A stretch of DNA of 64,000 bases from Sebastes aleutianus (Eukaryota; Chordata; Actinopteri; Perciformes; Sebastidae): the NCBI GenBank assembly GCA_916700875.1, contig CAKAKS010000004.1, positions 16,541,444 to 16,605,443 on the forward strand, in the 5' to 3' direction. The first letter of the stretch is position 1; each line of letters begins with the position of its first letter. The notes under the pieces were generated by a model, which was not told where the DNA came from, did not search any database, and saw only the letters and a list, made by a program, of their open reading frames with translations. Below, piece by piece: positions 1 to 10,463 of this stretch. Position numbers and translations under genes: made by a program.

Positions 1-195
1 ACAGTAGTTTTGTTCCCATCTACTTGTGCAAAGCACTGAAGCTCTGTGGTGAGGGAAAGTGGTAATACAGGATTGCTGCAAGTTGTAAATGTGAATGCAT
101 GTGACGCCCTGAAACTATCCCCTCGGGCCACTGCTGTCAATACAGTTGTGCTTTTGAATGGTTAAATTAAAGAGAAGTGGTCTGACTTGCTCTAC

Positions 196-952
196 CCTTT
201 GCCAAGGTCTCCGTTCCAGCCAGGGTGGACAGTAATCGTCTCCACGCGGATGAACTGCTCGCTGCCGTCGTACTCATAAAGGTCATACTCCCCTACCACC
301 ACACGGTACTGACTGGCATCCATGCTGAAAGTAAGTAAAAAAGACACACTATGCTTACTTACAATCATTTATCCAGCACACTTAATAACTTAATGAATGA
401 TTTAATGCATTCAGTTTGATGTATATGATGTCAATAAGGACCTGAGGATACAGTGAGCTGCAGTCATGATGTAGAAAGCATCAATGATAGTGCCTCCACA
501 CATGTGGTAGTAGTAGCCGTCATTGTATGAGTCATACTGGAGAGAAGCCTGGGAGAAAACAGAGAACTTATTGCATATTGATAAGTGGATTAAATGTAAT
601 TTCAGAAATCAAATCATTAAGCAGCTCAGTATTGAGACTATTTGCTCAATAATAAATAAGAAAATCACTGTTAATGTTTATTAAATTGACACAAAGTAGT
701 GCTTATATAGGTTTTACCTGCCATTTCCAGGTGTTGGGTTTGGCATCGTGGCCTCCTATGACCCTCTCATTGTGCACATTATGGTTGAAGGGTGTTTCAG
801 CGTAAATCAGCCCTTTTGAGAGTACAGTACATCGGTGACATTGATTAATGTGTTCACAAAATCCCTAACAGCACTGAAGAGGTCTATTATAAAGTGTGTT
901 GGTTCTTGTAAAACTTACCAATGCAGGACAGGAAAGCCACAAGCCAAATCAT
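196..952 (-). CDS. cela1: Chymotrypsin-like elastase, CELA1 type (5' part, four exons)
   Basis: Secreted pancreatic serine protease of the trypsin/chymotrypsin (S1) family, made as a zymogen. Four coding exons are visible on the minus strand: 952-919, 812-718, 548-442 and 324-196, all with GT-AG borders and compatible phases (1, 0, 2, then phase 1 after the fourth). The protein starts MIWLVAFLSCIG, a short hydrophobic signal peptide, followed by a propeptide. The activation site is NER|VIGG. The motif MCGG and the catalytic-histidine motif TAAHC are in exon 3, and exon 4 carries YRVVVGEYDL and VHPGWN. The EYDL...EQF block is closest to CELA1 among the elastases. The catalytic Asp and Ser exons lie off the left edge, so activity cannot be judged. 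The exact paralogue (CELA1 versus a fish-specific elastase-1-like copy) is uncertain; membership of the elastase family is not. Confidence 0.9.
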
Positions 953-990
953 GTTGGAGAAGTGTGGACCAAATGCAGTTTGCTTTTAAC

Positions 991-998
991 TATTTATA
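991..998 (-). promoter_or_regulatory. TATA box of the elastase gene
   Basis: Reads TATAAATA on the minus strand, 39 bases before the elastase ATG. With the usual ~30-base spacing, transcription would start near 967, giving a 5' UTR of about 15 bases. That is the very short leader common in pancreatic protease genes. An E-box (CACCTG on the minus strand) lies at 1063-1068, about 100 bases upstream of the inferred start. Confidence 0.6.
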
Positions 999-1264
999 TT
1001 AGTTTGAGAGTGGAAGACCTTCAGACAGTATTACGCAACCATTAAGTTACCTGCCAAAAATCCAGGTGGACAATCCCAGATCGAATGCACAATACGTTAT
1101 GTTGCATTGAGGAATGGGGAACGCATTTGGGAAAATATTTAAAATATTAAAGTGTTTCTTTACAGGTAGTCAACAACCTTATAAATCTCTCAAAATCTAT
1201 TGTATTTGCGAATTTATTAATTTAGGAAACTTTAAAAAACAAGAGGTCATATTTCTTATCGTGG

Positions 1265-1281
1265 TGGGAAAAGAGCAGGTG
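1265..1281 (-). promoter_or_regulatory. PTF1-like bipartite pancreatic element
   Basis: On the minus strand this reads CACCTGCTCTTTTCCCA: an E-box CACCTG, four bases, then TTTCCCA. This is the layout of the acinar-cell PTF1 element (PTF1A/E-protein half plus RBPJ half) known from pancreatic enzyme promoters. It sits between the elastase start (952) and a plus-strand TATA box at 1309-1315, so it could serve either direction. Identification is by consensus only. Confidence 0.5.
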
Positions 1282-1308
1282 CATTCAGGCAAAGTCAACT
1301 AAACCATC

Positions 1309-1400
1309 TATAAAGAGCGAGACACAATCACACATTTTCCACACAGATAACTGTTGAACTGATCAGCAAAAAGAAGAAAATGTTCCACAGCCTGCTAACA
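1309..1400 (+). other. Orphan TATA box and possible 7-codon first exon
   Basis: A TATAAAG box at 1309-1315 is followed 65 bases later by an ATG at 1380. This opens MFHSLLT and then meets a good splice donor (GTATGT) at 1401. The arrangement PTF1-like site, TATA, short leader, short hydrophobic coding exon is that of a pancreatic enzyme gene pointing away from the elastase gene. No matching downstream exon is recognisable before gorasp1. It may be the 5' remnant of a lost gene or a chance arrangement. Confidence 0.3.
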
Positions 1401-1402
1401 GT

Positions 1403-2149
1403 ATGTGACTTTAATCATTTACCCCCATATTGTGAGAAACAGACAGATTTCATTGGAAGATATGTGTAATTATGTACATAAAGCCTAAATAACTACATAT
1501 AAAAAGTCCAATTACATACAGAAACTTCTGGAGGAAGCAATATTTTTTTTTAGATCAAATAGACATATGAAATTATAATATATTAAAATGTATTGTTATT
1601 GTTATTATTATGTCAAGTATTCATTCTTCTAACAAAATGAATACATTTTCATCACGTTCAATGTTAACTAATGTAAAATGTTCACTTTCTTTGGTCCAAG
1701 ACTAAGATAGGTTGCTATCCTTGTAACCCAATGAAATGGGAGATAATAGGCTAACTGTAAACCATTTAGGTTAGCTAATGTTGTAGGTTTGTTTTCTCCC
1801 TTGGAACATATAAATGTAACACAAAAGGTAAGCTGTCCCCATGTGAAACTCTGATCAAATCAGATTGCAAGTATTGCCTACCTGCTGGCTATGATTCTCT
1901 ATTTCATTGTACAGTCTAGCTAAACTTAAGCCAAAGCTAAATCAGACTATGCCACGTTTACTGCCCGGCGTCTGATCCTTTTTAAGTGGAAAGATACCTT
2001 TCCACCCAGCTTTATACAATTGGTTCATGATTTATTTAGAGAAATTAGAGAAAATAAAATATTCTTCTAGGAGTTCCATGTCTAAACCATACTTGACTCC
2101 CATTCTCCTACTGTGGGATGTGAGAATCACTATCAGTTAGACTTATATG
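1403..2149. other. Intergenic, nothing recognised
   Basis: AT-rich unique-looking sequence. I see no exon with family similarity, no RNA gene and no clear transposon end here. Confidence 0.5.
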
Positions 2150-2408
2150 CCCTTGATATTATGATATGATATATTGATATATTCATTGCCTAGAACTTTA
2201 ACTACCATTTTTTTGTATATTTTTTAGTTTGTTTTGTGTATACAAAGTTATTTTACAAACATTTTTATTTACTTATATATTTTTTATTTTATTGTATCGT
2301 TTTTCTTTCTTCTTTTCATTGTGTCTTCTTTTTTTCTTGTTATTAGTGTCATTATTTGTTGTTGTTTTTTGTTTCGGAAAAAGCAATAAAATATAATATT
2401 TAATTGTA

Positions 2409-2442
<34 letters not shown>

Positions 2443-2552
2443 TTCTTTCTTTCTTCTTTTCATTGTGTCTTCTTTTTTTCTTGTTATTAGTGTCATTATT
2501 TGTGGTTGTTTTTTGTTTCGGAAAAAGCAATAAAATATAATATTTAATTGTA

Positions 2553-2637
<85 letters not shown>

Positions 2638-2747
2638 TTCTTTCTTTCTTCTTTTCATTGTGTCTTCTTTTTTTCTTGTTATTAGTGTCATTATTTGTGG
2701 TTGTTTTTTGTTTCGGAAAAAGCAATAAAATATAATATTTAATTGTA

Positions 2748-2820
<73 letters not shown>

Positions 2821-2954
2821 TTCTTTCTTTCTTCTTTTCATTGTGTCTTCTTTTTTTCTTGTTATTAGTGTCATTATTTGTGGTTGTTTTTCTGTTTTGG
2901 AAAAAGCAATTAAAAAAAACTAAATCAAGCTCAACAAGAAATATAATAATAATG

Positions 2955-3015
<61 letters not shown>

Positions 3016-3158
3016 TAATAATAATAATAATGATAATAATAATAATAATAATAATAATAATAGTAATAATAATGATAATAATAATAATAATAATAATAAT
3101 GATAATAATAATAATGATAATAATAATAATAATAATAATAATAATAGTAATAATAATG

Positions 3159-3224
<66 letters not shown>

Positions 3225-3236
3225 GTAATAATAATG

Positions 3237-3267
<31 letters not shown>

Positions 3268-3608
3268 TATGCTTGATCTTCCTCAGACATGCTCTATGTA
3301 AGGCTACAAACCGCCAAACATTATTTGTACGTACAACATTTTGTATTAAATATCCAATTTTATCACGTACAATGTCCATTTTTCCTGAACAAAATTAAAG
3401 CTTTTTTTTTTTATATACCCTTGATATTATGAGTCTTCATTGCTTACAACTTTAACCATCATTTCTTTGTATTCATTTAGTTTGTTTTGTGTATACAAAG
3501 TTATTTTACAAACATTTTTATGTATTTATATTTCTTATTTAATTGTATTGTTTCTTTTCTTTTTTTCTTTCCTTCTTCTTTTCATTGTGTCTTCGTTTTT
3601 TTCTTGTT

Positions 3609-3651
<43 letters not shown>

Positions 3652-3732
3652 TTTATCACATACAATGTCCAATGTTATTTTTTGTTTCGGAAAAAGCAAT
3701 TTAAAAAAAAACTAAATCAAGCTCAACAAGAA

Positions 3733-3794
<62 letters not shown>

Positions 3795-3850
3795 TTTATC
3801 ACGGACAATGTCCATTTTTCTGACCAAAATTAAAAGCTTTTTTTTTTTTT
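2150..3850. repeat. (TAA)n microsatellite block with duplicated flanks
   Basis: At least six (TAA)n runs (about 2410-2442, 2554-2636, 2749-2820, 2941-3264, 3612-3650 and 3734-3794) are separated by near-identical ~120-base spacers. The spacers start with a TTTCTTTCTTTC tract and contain CATTGTGTCTTC and GTTTCGGAAAAAGCAA. The left flank (2150-2330, with TTTGTTTTGTGTATACAAAG) recurs at 3410-3560, and the tail TTTATCACRNACAATGTCCA recurs at 3357, 3654 and 3795. The 2941-3264 run is interrupted by regularly spaced GAT and GTA triplets. Long apparent reading frames of poly-Ile or poly-Tyr here are artefacts of the repeat. Confidence 0.9.
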
Positions 3851-4130
3851 TACAATAGCATTATCTGTTGCTATGCAACCGCGTAGAACAGGACGGCTAA
3901 TCGAACTGCAGATTGCTGAATGATATCACCTAACAAGCTCAGTACAGGCTCGATTTTTCTGTCATCTTTATTTATTAGCTTTGCCTAGCTGTGGAGCTGC
4001 TGTTAACCTCAACCTGCCTCTCAGCTGTTGGCCGCTAGCTCTCTAGCTTGAATTAGCTGCACAGCTTCCAGTAATGCCTTCTAACATTACTCTACCTCAG
4101 TGACATTTAGTTCAGATAGCTGTTGAAGCC
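3851..4130 (+). promoter_or_regulatory. gorasp1: gorasp1 promoter and 5' UTR region
   Basis: The sequence between the repeat block and the gorasp1 start is less AT-rich and has no TATA box at a suitable distance, as expected for a housekeeping gene. The start of transcription cannot be fixed from sequence. A short upstream ORF (4074-4103, nine codons then TGA) ends 27 bases before the main ATG and would be in the leader if transcription starts upstream of it. Confidence 0.4.
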
Positions 4131-7100
4131 ATGGGGATAACACAGAGCTCGTTTCTGTCGGATGGAGGAACTTACAGCGGATATCATGTCCACGGGGTAT
4201 GTACTGTAGTAGTGCAAGGTTACATGCAGCATGCTCTGTTTGTCAATACAGTTCACTTTATGAAGCCAGTTTAAGCTCAATAACTTACTAACTATGCTGG
4301 TCCTGCACACATATTGTTGTTGCAATGTATCTATGAAGAAACATTGTCACTGTTGTTTATTTGTCAGGTATGTTCTGTGTGTGTGTGTGTGTAGTAACTC
4401 GTGGTCAGTGTTAATGGTGTCCGCCCATGATGAGGTGGCACTTGGCAACACACCCAGCGCTGCTACAGAGAATCATTGTTGAGTCCTCTCACTGCAGAAA
4501 CTGATACTAAGTAACCACTAGTGATGGGGATTCAGGCTCTTTTTAGTGAGCCAGATCATTTGGCTCAGCTCACCAAGAAGAGCCGGCTCTTTCGGCTCCC
4601 AAACGGCTCTTCGTTTTTACCACTTCTGCCTTTTTATAATTCAGCCACATTTAGCTTTAGCTGTTTTGATCTATGATTAGTATGTCTGCACATATATCAC
4701 TTAAATTATTCAATATAATTATACTAAACCTTATAATTTCCAGAATACCGTAATTTTACATGCTGCTTCGTTTCCGACTGTCACTCATCTTGTCTGCTAT
4801 TCGCGCACCGCAACGCACCTTAGCGCCTGGCACCGCAACGCAACGCAACGCAAACAAACCGCAACGCACCGCAACGCACCGCAACGCACCGCAACGCAAG
4901 AAGATCGTCCTATCATTCTGCCTTGAATTAATAATAAAAAATAATTTAAATAAAACGTCTCTCGGACGGGAGCTGGCTCCCATCGTTCACTTAAAAGAGC
5001 CGGCTCTTTTAGCTGGTTCGTTTGCGATCGACGCATCACTACAGGGAATGAAATAAGCACCTGCCACCTGCCAAATGTACAGGGTAAATGTTGGCTGTGG
5101 CAGGTAAGAATGTCAGGTCACCTGCCACCATGGCAGACAGGTTTTCCTTATATTAATAAATATTATTTTTAAAAAGCAATTCTAAAGGCAAGGCAAGTTT
5201 ATTTATATAGCACATTTCATACAGAAAAGGCAATTCAAAGTGCTTTACATATATAAAAGCAAGATAAAAGAGCACAAAGTGCATAAGATAAAAACGAATA
5301 AAAGAATATAAAAGCAGAAGCTCATACTAGTAGCCTAAATATAAATTATAAAGTTACATATCATCCATGTGGAACAGGGGCTCCGGAGCCACATGCGTCT
5401 CTTAAGCTCCTCTCCAGTGGCTCCCTGTGGATTTATAAAAATGGAAATGAATAACTGTTTTTTGTTTACTTTTTCATTTTTATTTATCATTGTTGTACGT
5501 TTATGGTACGACGGTACGACGGAGTGTTAGGGCCACATTGAGGGAAAAAAAATTCGAGAATAAACTCATAATATTATGAAAATTAAGTCATAATATTACT
5601 AGAATAAAGTTATAGGTTTACGAGAAAAAAGTCGTAGTATTATGAGATTAAAGTCATAATATTATAAAGTAATTATATTATATAGTAATTATATTGTATT
5701 ATAATTACACCTAGTAATTTTACGTATTATTTTCCTTTATTCTCGTAATATTACGACTTTTTTCTCGTAAAGTTATGACTTCATTCTTGTAATATTGCGA
5801 CTTTTGGTCTCGTAATATTATGACTTTATTCTGTAAATCTCAGATGTTTTTTCCCTCAATGTGGCCCTAATACTCCGTAGTACATTTGCACTTTGGCCCT
5901 CACTGCATTATACTTATATACTATATACTTAGACTATAAACTGTGTTACCTTCATCACAATGCTCAAATGTTTTGCGGCTTCAGACAGATTTACTTTTTT
6001 TTTTGCCTAAAATGACTCTTTTGATAGTAAAGGTTGCTGATCCCTGATGTGGAACAACTACTATGCCATATCTCACAATCAGGATCCCCCAAATTTTGGG
6101 CAATGCAATATCTTTAGTTGACACACAGGGGCAACTATAACACAGTGGCTATTATGTCAAATCAGCCAAATCTCATGTGTGTTTTTCACATTTCAGGTTC
6201 AAGAGGACTCCCCAGCTCTGAGGGCTGGTCTGGAGCCCTTCTTTGACTTCATTCTCTCCATAGGAAATACCCGGCTTGTGAGTAGACTCCTGTGAGGCTT
6301 AAGTAAATGGTGGTTCGGCATGTCCACTCACCAAAATGTCAATATATTATCAAATAACAAACATTGAGTGAGCAAATGTGAGTTTAGAAGTAGCATTTTA
6401 ATGACTGCATTGAAATCAGGGGAAGTGATCACTCTGGGTTAGCTGAGGAAAATTGCACAGTAGATATTGATGTCAACCATTAACATGAAAAGGACTTTTT
6501 CTGTGAATCATCTCTACAACTTTATGCAATTCAGCTGCAGAGGGTATGATCCTTTTAAAACATGCCATCACATAGCTATGGATCCCAAGATGCTGGTATA
6601 CTTTCACTTAAATCATGTAAAGCCACTGTTCTATCCCTGCATAGGACTTTTGAGCCCTTATCCTTAGACTGGTTTTAGTAAAGCTACATGTTTGTCAACT
6701 GTCTTAAAGGTCTAATTGATAACATTTTTATGTAGACGAATATTTAAAAAAAAATAATAATAATACTTCCACAGAGCCTTTAGAAAGGTGCCTACTAAAA
6801 GTATGGCTTTTAATGAAAAAATAAATATTTTGATTGTGAATTAATCATTTTAAACATTTTGGCAGGTCCAAAATTAATGTTTTGTTTATCTCTGTGGAAG
6901 ATAACTGACGTTCAATTCCCACTTCTAACGAGGCTTGTGAGCCAATCACGTGGTATCTCTGGGTCGTCAGTTAGTGTTGAAAAAAACAGATGAATGTCTT
7001 AGATTGACGGTAAGTGCCTGGCAACGACTTGTTGTGAAGTAAATGCGATGGAACGGGGGAGGGAGAATACGACATTTAGTGGCTGAATGTTATCAATGTT

Positions 7101-9422
7101 ATCAATAACACCTTAAAGTCCTAGATGAAGTTGCAGTTTTACATATTTTATGGGACAACAAAGATTAACTTGTGTGCTTCTGTGCTGTGTTTCTGCAAAC
7201 CCAGATTTGACAGCCAATTTTTTTCTTCCCCGCAATAACCTTTAAACATCAGGCCTAAATTATAGCCTGGGCTATACAGTCTGCTATAATCTCATTTCAT
7301 GTTCTTTTGCATGAAAAACCGTTTCGACGTCTCTGCACTGTCAAAGCTGGAATAGTCCACATTTCTCTTGTTTCTCCAGAATAAAGAAAGTGACTTGCTG
7401 AAAGACCTTCTAAAAGCCAATGTGGAGAAAGCGGTCAAACTCGAAGTGTACAACTCTAAAACCCAGCGGGTGAGGGAACTGGAGGTGATACCTAGTAACA
7501 TGTGGGGTGGTCAGGGTCTGCTGGGCGCTAGCGTCCGCTTCTGCAGCTTCGAAGGAGCCAATGAGAACGTTTGGCACGTCCTGGTAAGTCAAGTCTAGCC
7601 TCAATAGGGGCTGCTCTTTAACTTTCTTTGTTCAGCGCTTGCTGGCCTGATATAAAACAGTTTATTGGCGGCTTTGAGGTGGTAGCCAGTACATTTTATT
7701 TTAGCATTTTATTTCAAGTTAGAAGAAATTAAAGTAGAAGGTTTTGAATGTGTTAGTTGATCCTAACCATTAAAAGAAGTAATATTCTTGTAGGGTTGGT
7801 ACCTCCTAATTTGGTACCACCAAATGGACAAATGTCTGTGTTTTATTGTCACATATAAATTCAAATATATACAGACTGTGGTTTTAAATAAAAATAAAAA
7901 TGGCTTCATAAACATCTTAACCTTTACAGGATGTGGAAGCCAGCTCTCCTGCAGCTTTGGCCGGCCTTATTGCTCACGATGACTTCATCGTGGGAGCTGA
8001 CCAGGTGTTGCAAGATGTAAGCTTTTTTTTTGCTTTTATTCATATAAATGGATATAATAACATTAAAGGACAAAATACAGTGTAAGATCTTAAATTCCTT
8101 TCTTTTTGCGTTGCAGTCCGAGGATTTCTTTTCTTTGATTGAAGCCAGTGAGGGGAAACCTCTGAAGCTGCTGGTGTACAACATCCAGACCGACCAGTGC
8201 AGGGAGGTAGTGGTGACTCCAAACGGAGCGTGGGGAGGAGAGGGAAGGTATGTCTTTTGAATAGCTGCAACCTTTTCTTATCACGTCACTTACAGACGTA
8301 CAGACATCTCTAACATTTACAGTAATACACTTGTTTTTTTTGTTTTGAATTTCAGCTTAGGCTGTGGCATTGGCTACGGTTACTTGCACAGAATCCCAAC
8401 TCGTGCAGCTCCGACTGACACCCACAGCAAGAATGTTCTGCCATCTGCGGTGATTGACAGCAGTGAGGAGCTGGGGGCAATCGACCACACTGAGGTACAT
8501 CTCATCACTAAATTATCATTAAGTGTTCTTCTTTTAGGTAGAGTTTCTTTTCCTCATCTAAAACACAAGTTGTCTGTTTGCAGATGACTCCAGTGGATCC
8601 ACACAGCCCCTCTTGTGAAATAGATTTGAATCAAATCGAAGGAGCTTTACAGGACTTGTGTGTACCCTCGCCTACTCAGTCAACTGTGGACTTAGGTAAC
8701 CAGATCTCCTTTTGAGAAGCATTCATTTGTTTTCAGTGTCTGATTTAGTGGTTTTTACACAGAATAAAATGTATGAATTGCAGATATTTCCGACATACCC
8801 GAAGCGACGACTCCAGACTTGTCAGATACGGTTTCCACCAATGACATGTGCCAGAGCTCCATGTTCGTTAATTATGGAGACGACTCTGGTGATCAGTGCA
8901 GCTTGGGTAAGTACCTCTACGCCCTCTACAAGTGATTGAATTGTGCAGCTGACTGGAGCGAGCACATGTTTTCAATGCCTAACTTCTCTTCCATATCTAC
9001 TGTGGTGTTTCTATCAATCTGTAAAGAGATGCATGTCCTTGCGTTGAACACTAGAGGGCGAAATCTGTATACTATGCTGATTTACGGACACAAAACAAAA
9101 CTGTGGAAATGAGGTGTTAGTACCCTGAGGTGGAACTTTCCTTTAACTAAATTTGTTTATTTATCTATCTTTTACAGATACCTCATCTTTTGACCAAAGA
9201 CCTTCCTCTCCAGAGAGGGAGGAAGAATCAGACACCCAGGAGACGGAGCAGGAGGGTGTTATTGACCGGATAACCGCCACTTCTCCAGACGACCTCACAG
9301 GCCTTGAAGTCACCACAGAGATCCTGAGTGACGCGAGTATCCCAGAGGTGCAAGATACCAGATCTGAGCCCTCAAGCTCAGTGAATATTATAGAGGAAGA
9401 GACGTCGGAGACGGCTGCATAA
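4131..9422 (+). CDS. gorasp1: Golgi reassembly-stacking protein 1 (GRASP65), complete
   Basis: Peripheral cis-Golgi protein that tethers cisternae by self-association and binds GM130. Nine coding exons: 4131-4196, 6197-6277, 7380-7583, 7930-8016, 8117-8247, 8356-8494, 8584-8695, 8784-8906 and 9178-9422. All borders are GT-AG, and the sum is 1188 bases (395 aa plus stop). The start has a strong context (GCCATGG) and the protein begins MGITQS, fitting an N-myristoylation site at Gly2. Two tandem atypical PDZ (GRASP) domains span about residues 15-200. Hallmarks include AGLEPFFDFI, LLKANVEKAVKLEVYN, PSNMWGGQGLLGASVRFCSF, NENVWHVL, SPAALAGL, AWGGEGSLGCGIGYGYLHR and IPTR. LEVYN and GASVRF match GRASP65 rather than GRASP55. 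The last ~180 residues are an acidic Ser/Pro-rich tail with SP sites (for example PSSPERE), where mitotic kinases act in the family. The tail is shorter than in human GRASP65 (about 440 aa). Confidence 0.95.
4519..5041. mobile_element. hAT-like non-autonomous element in gorasp1 intron 1
   Basis: Ends are TAGTGATGGGG and its imperfect inverted partner GACGCATCACTA. Subterminal AGCCGGCTCTTT motifs occur at both ends in inverted arrangement. No transposase reading frame is visible, and no clear 8-base target duplication is seen. It contains an internal decamer minisatellite (4806-4900). Confidence 0.65.
4806..4900. repeat. GC-rich decamer minisatellite (CGCAACGCAC)
   Basis: Imperfect tandem copies of CCGCAACGCA-type units, interrupted by a short TTAGCGCCTGG piece. 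It is GC-rich inside a very AT-rich transposon. Overlapping reading frames on both strands here are repeat artefacts. Confidence 0.85.
5185..5350 (+). repeat. SINE-like dispersed repeat
   Basis: Carries the widespread fish repeat phrase AAGTTTATTTATATAGCACA followed by GGCAATTCAAAGTGCTTTAC and an A-rich stretch. Recognised from its wording as a common dispersed teleost repeat. Exact boundaries and class are not determined. Confidence 0.6.
5514..5881. mobile_element. Foldback element with long inverted arms
   Basis: The left arm has GGAGTGTTAGGGCCACATTG then GAGGGAAAAAA. The right arm has TTTTTTCCCTC then AATGTGGCCCTAATACTCC, which is its inverted complement. Between them, runs of TCATAATATTA and TCGTAATATTA continue the inverted symmetry, so nearly the whole 365 bases could fold into one hairpin. 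It lies in gorasp1 intron 1 and has no coding capacity. Confidence 0.8.
6704..7116. mobile_element. TTAA-flanked non-autonomous element in gorasp1 intron 2
   Basis: TTAA at 6704-6707 and 7113-7116 bracket inverted termini AGGTCTAATTGATAACATT and AATGTTATCAATAACACC. TTAA target duplication with short terminal inverted repeats is the signature of piggyBac-type elements. No transposase is encoded. Confidence 0.7.
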
Positions 9423-10125
9423 GAGTATAAGTAACCTGTTCATCTCATAGTAAGAGGAGATTTAGAGCACACTAGGATACAGAACGCTTCTATCATGAAT
9501 GCAAGTTGCATCACTGGAACTTTTTTTTAATTTCTAAGCGTTTTATTTATATCCAGGTGCCATTGCTGCATGCCGAATTGCACATTTAAGAAAGATAGTA
9601 TGTTTACTGAAAAGATGGTTAATACAACATGAATGTACTCTTTAATTTAGGCACACTGTATGTCTCAACGTCAACCAGGATGAAGCCTTAGTTGAGTCTT
9701 ATTTGCTGTTAGAAGTCATCCTAGTTTGCACTAAAAAGCCAAAGGGGAATCATATCTCGTATTGTTGCTCTCACTAGTAGCACCTGCTGAATAGTATGAA
9801 ACTGTTAGACAAAGAAAGTTTGAGCTGGAGTTCACGCAGATCCATCATGTGGTTTTATGTTTTATATTTTGGAATTTGGGGTGGATGCTTTTACTTTTGA
9901 GTTTGACTACACGTGTGAAAAAGATAGTTTTAATCTCAGGCATTTACCATTTAAGCCTCTTTGCCTTAAGTCTCATTTTAAATACCCGCCTTTCTTACTG
10001 TATGTGTAGGTTTGATTTCTGATCGGTGTAAATGAGCGAGCCGGGTTTGATGCAGCTCTCTGATTGTTTTCTGTTTCGTTTATTTATAGAGATTTTAATT
10101 AAATTATGTTACAGATTTTTATTGA
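9423..10125 (+). other. gorasp1: gorasp1 3' UTR (approximate)
   Basis: Follows the TAA stop. No AATAAA was found nearby; an ATTAAA variant poly(A) signal at 10098-10103 suggests cleavage near 10120. The right limit is approximate. Confidence 0.4.
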
Positions 10126-10285
10126 TGGAAAAAAATATTCAAATATTTATAAAAAGAAGATGCTCAAGATAAACCTGCAGCAGTCTTTTTTTATTCTGTT
10201 AGGTGTGTGCATAATAAGAAATATGAAGTCTCAGCATTTTCTGTAGTTTAACTGCTAAAAACCCACCTGCCTGCTGGCGTGTTTA

Positions 10286-10460
10286 GGGTTAAATGATGAT
10301 AAACAATGTTTTGAATGATGGTAAAAAGTTGTCTATTCATCAAAATACTTCAGTATGTTTTCCACTGTCACAGAAGTGAGTAAAAGCAATTAGCGCATAC
10401 TGCATTTTGATGACTATAAAACCATTTACCATCATTCAAAACATAATTTAACCCTAACCC
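10286..10460. repeat. Long inverted repeat (hairpin) downstream of gorasp1
   Basis: The left arm, about 10286-10357, includes GGGTTAAATGATG, TTTTGAATGATGGTAAA and CATCAAAATAC. It is matched in inverse orientation by the right arm, about 10396-10460 (GCATTTTGATG, TTTACCATCATTCAAAAC, TTTAACCCTAACCC). The loop is about 40 bases. It resembles a small foldback transposon and has no target duplication that I could confirm. Confidence 0.75.
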
Positions 10461-10463
10461 TAA

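Noticed and set aside
2273..3398. Long reading frames (up to 368 codons) on both strands
   Set aside because: They translate the (TAA)n microsatellite into poly-Ile, poly-Tyr or poly-Asn; stop-free only because of the repeat.
4756..5060. Overlapping frames rich in Cys/Arg/Ala/Val on both strands
   Set aside because: They read through the decamer minisatellite inside a hAT-like element; no family similarity.
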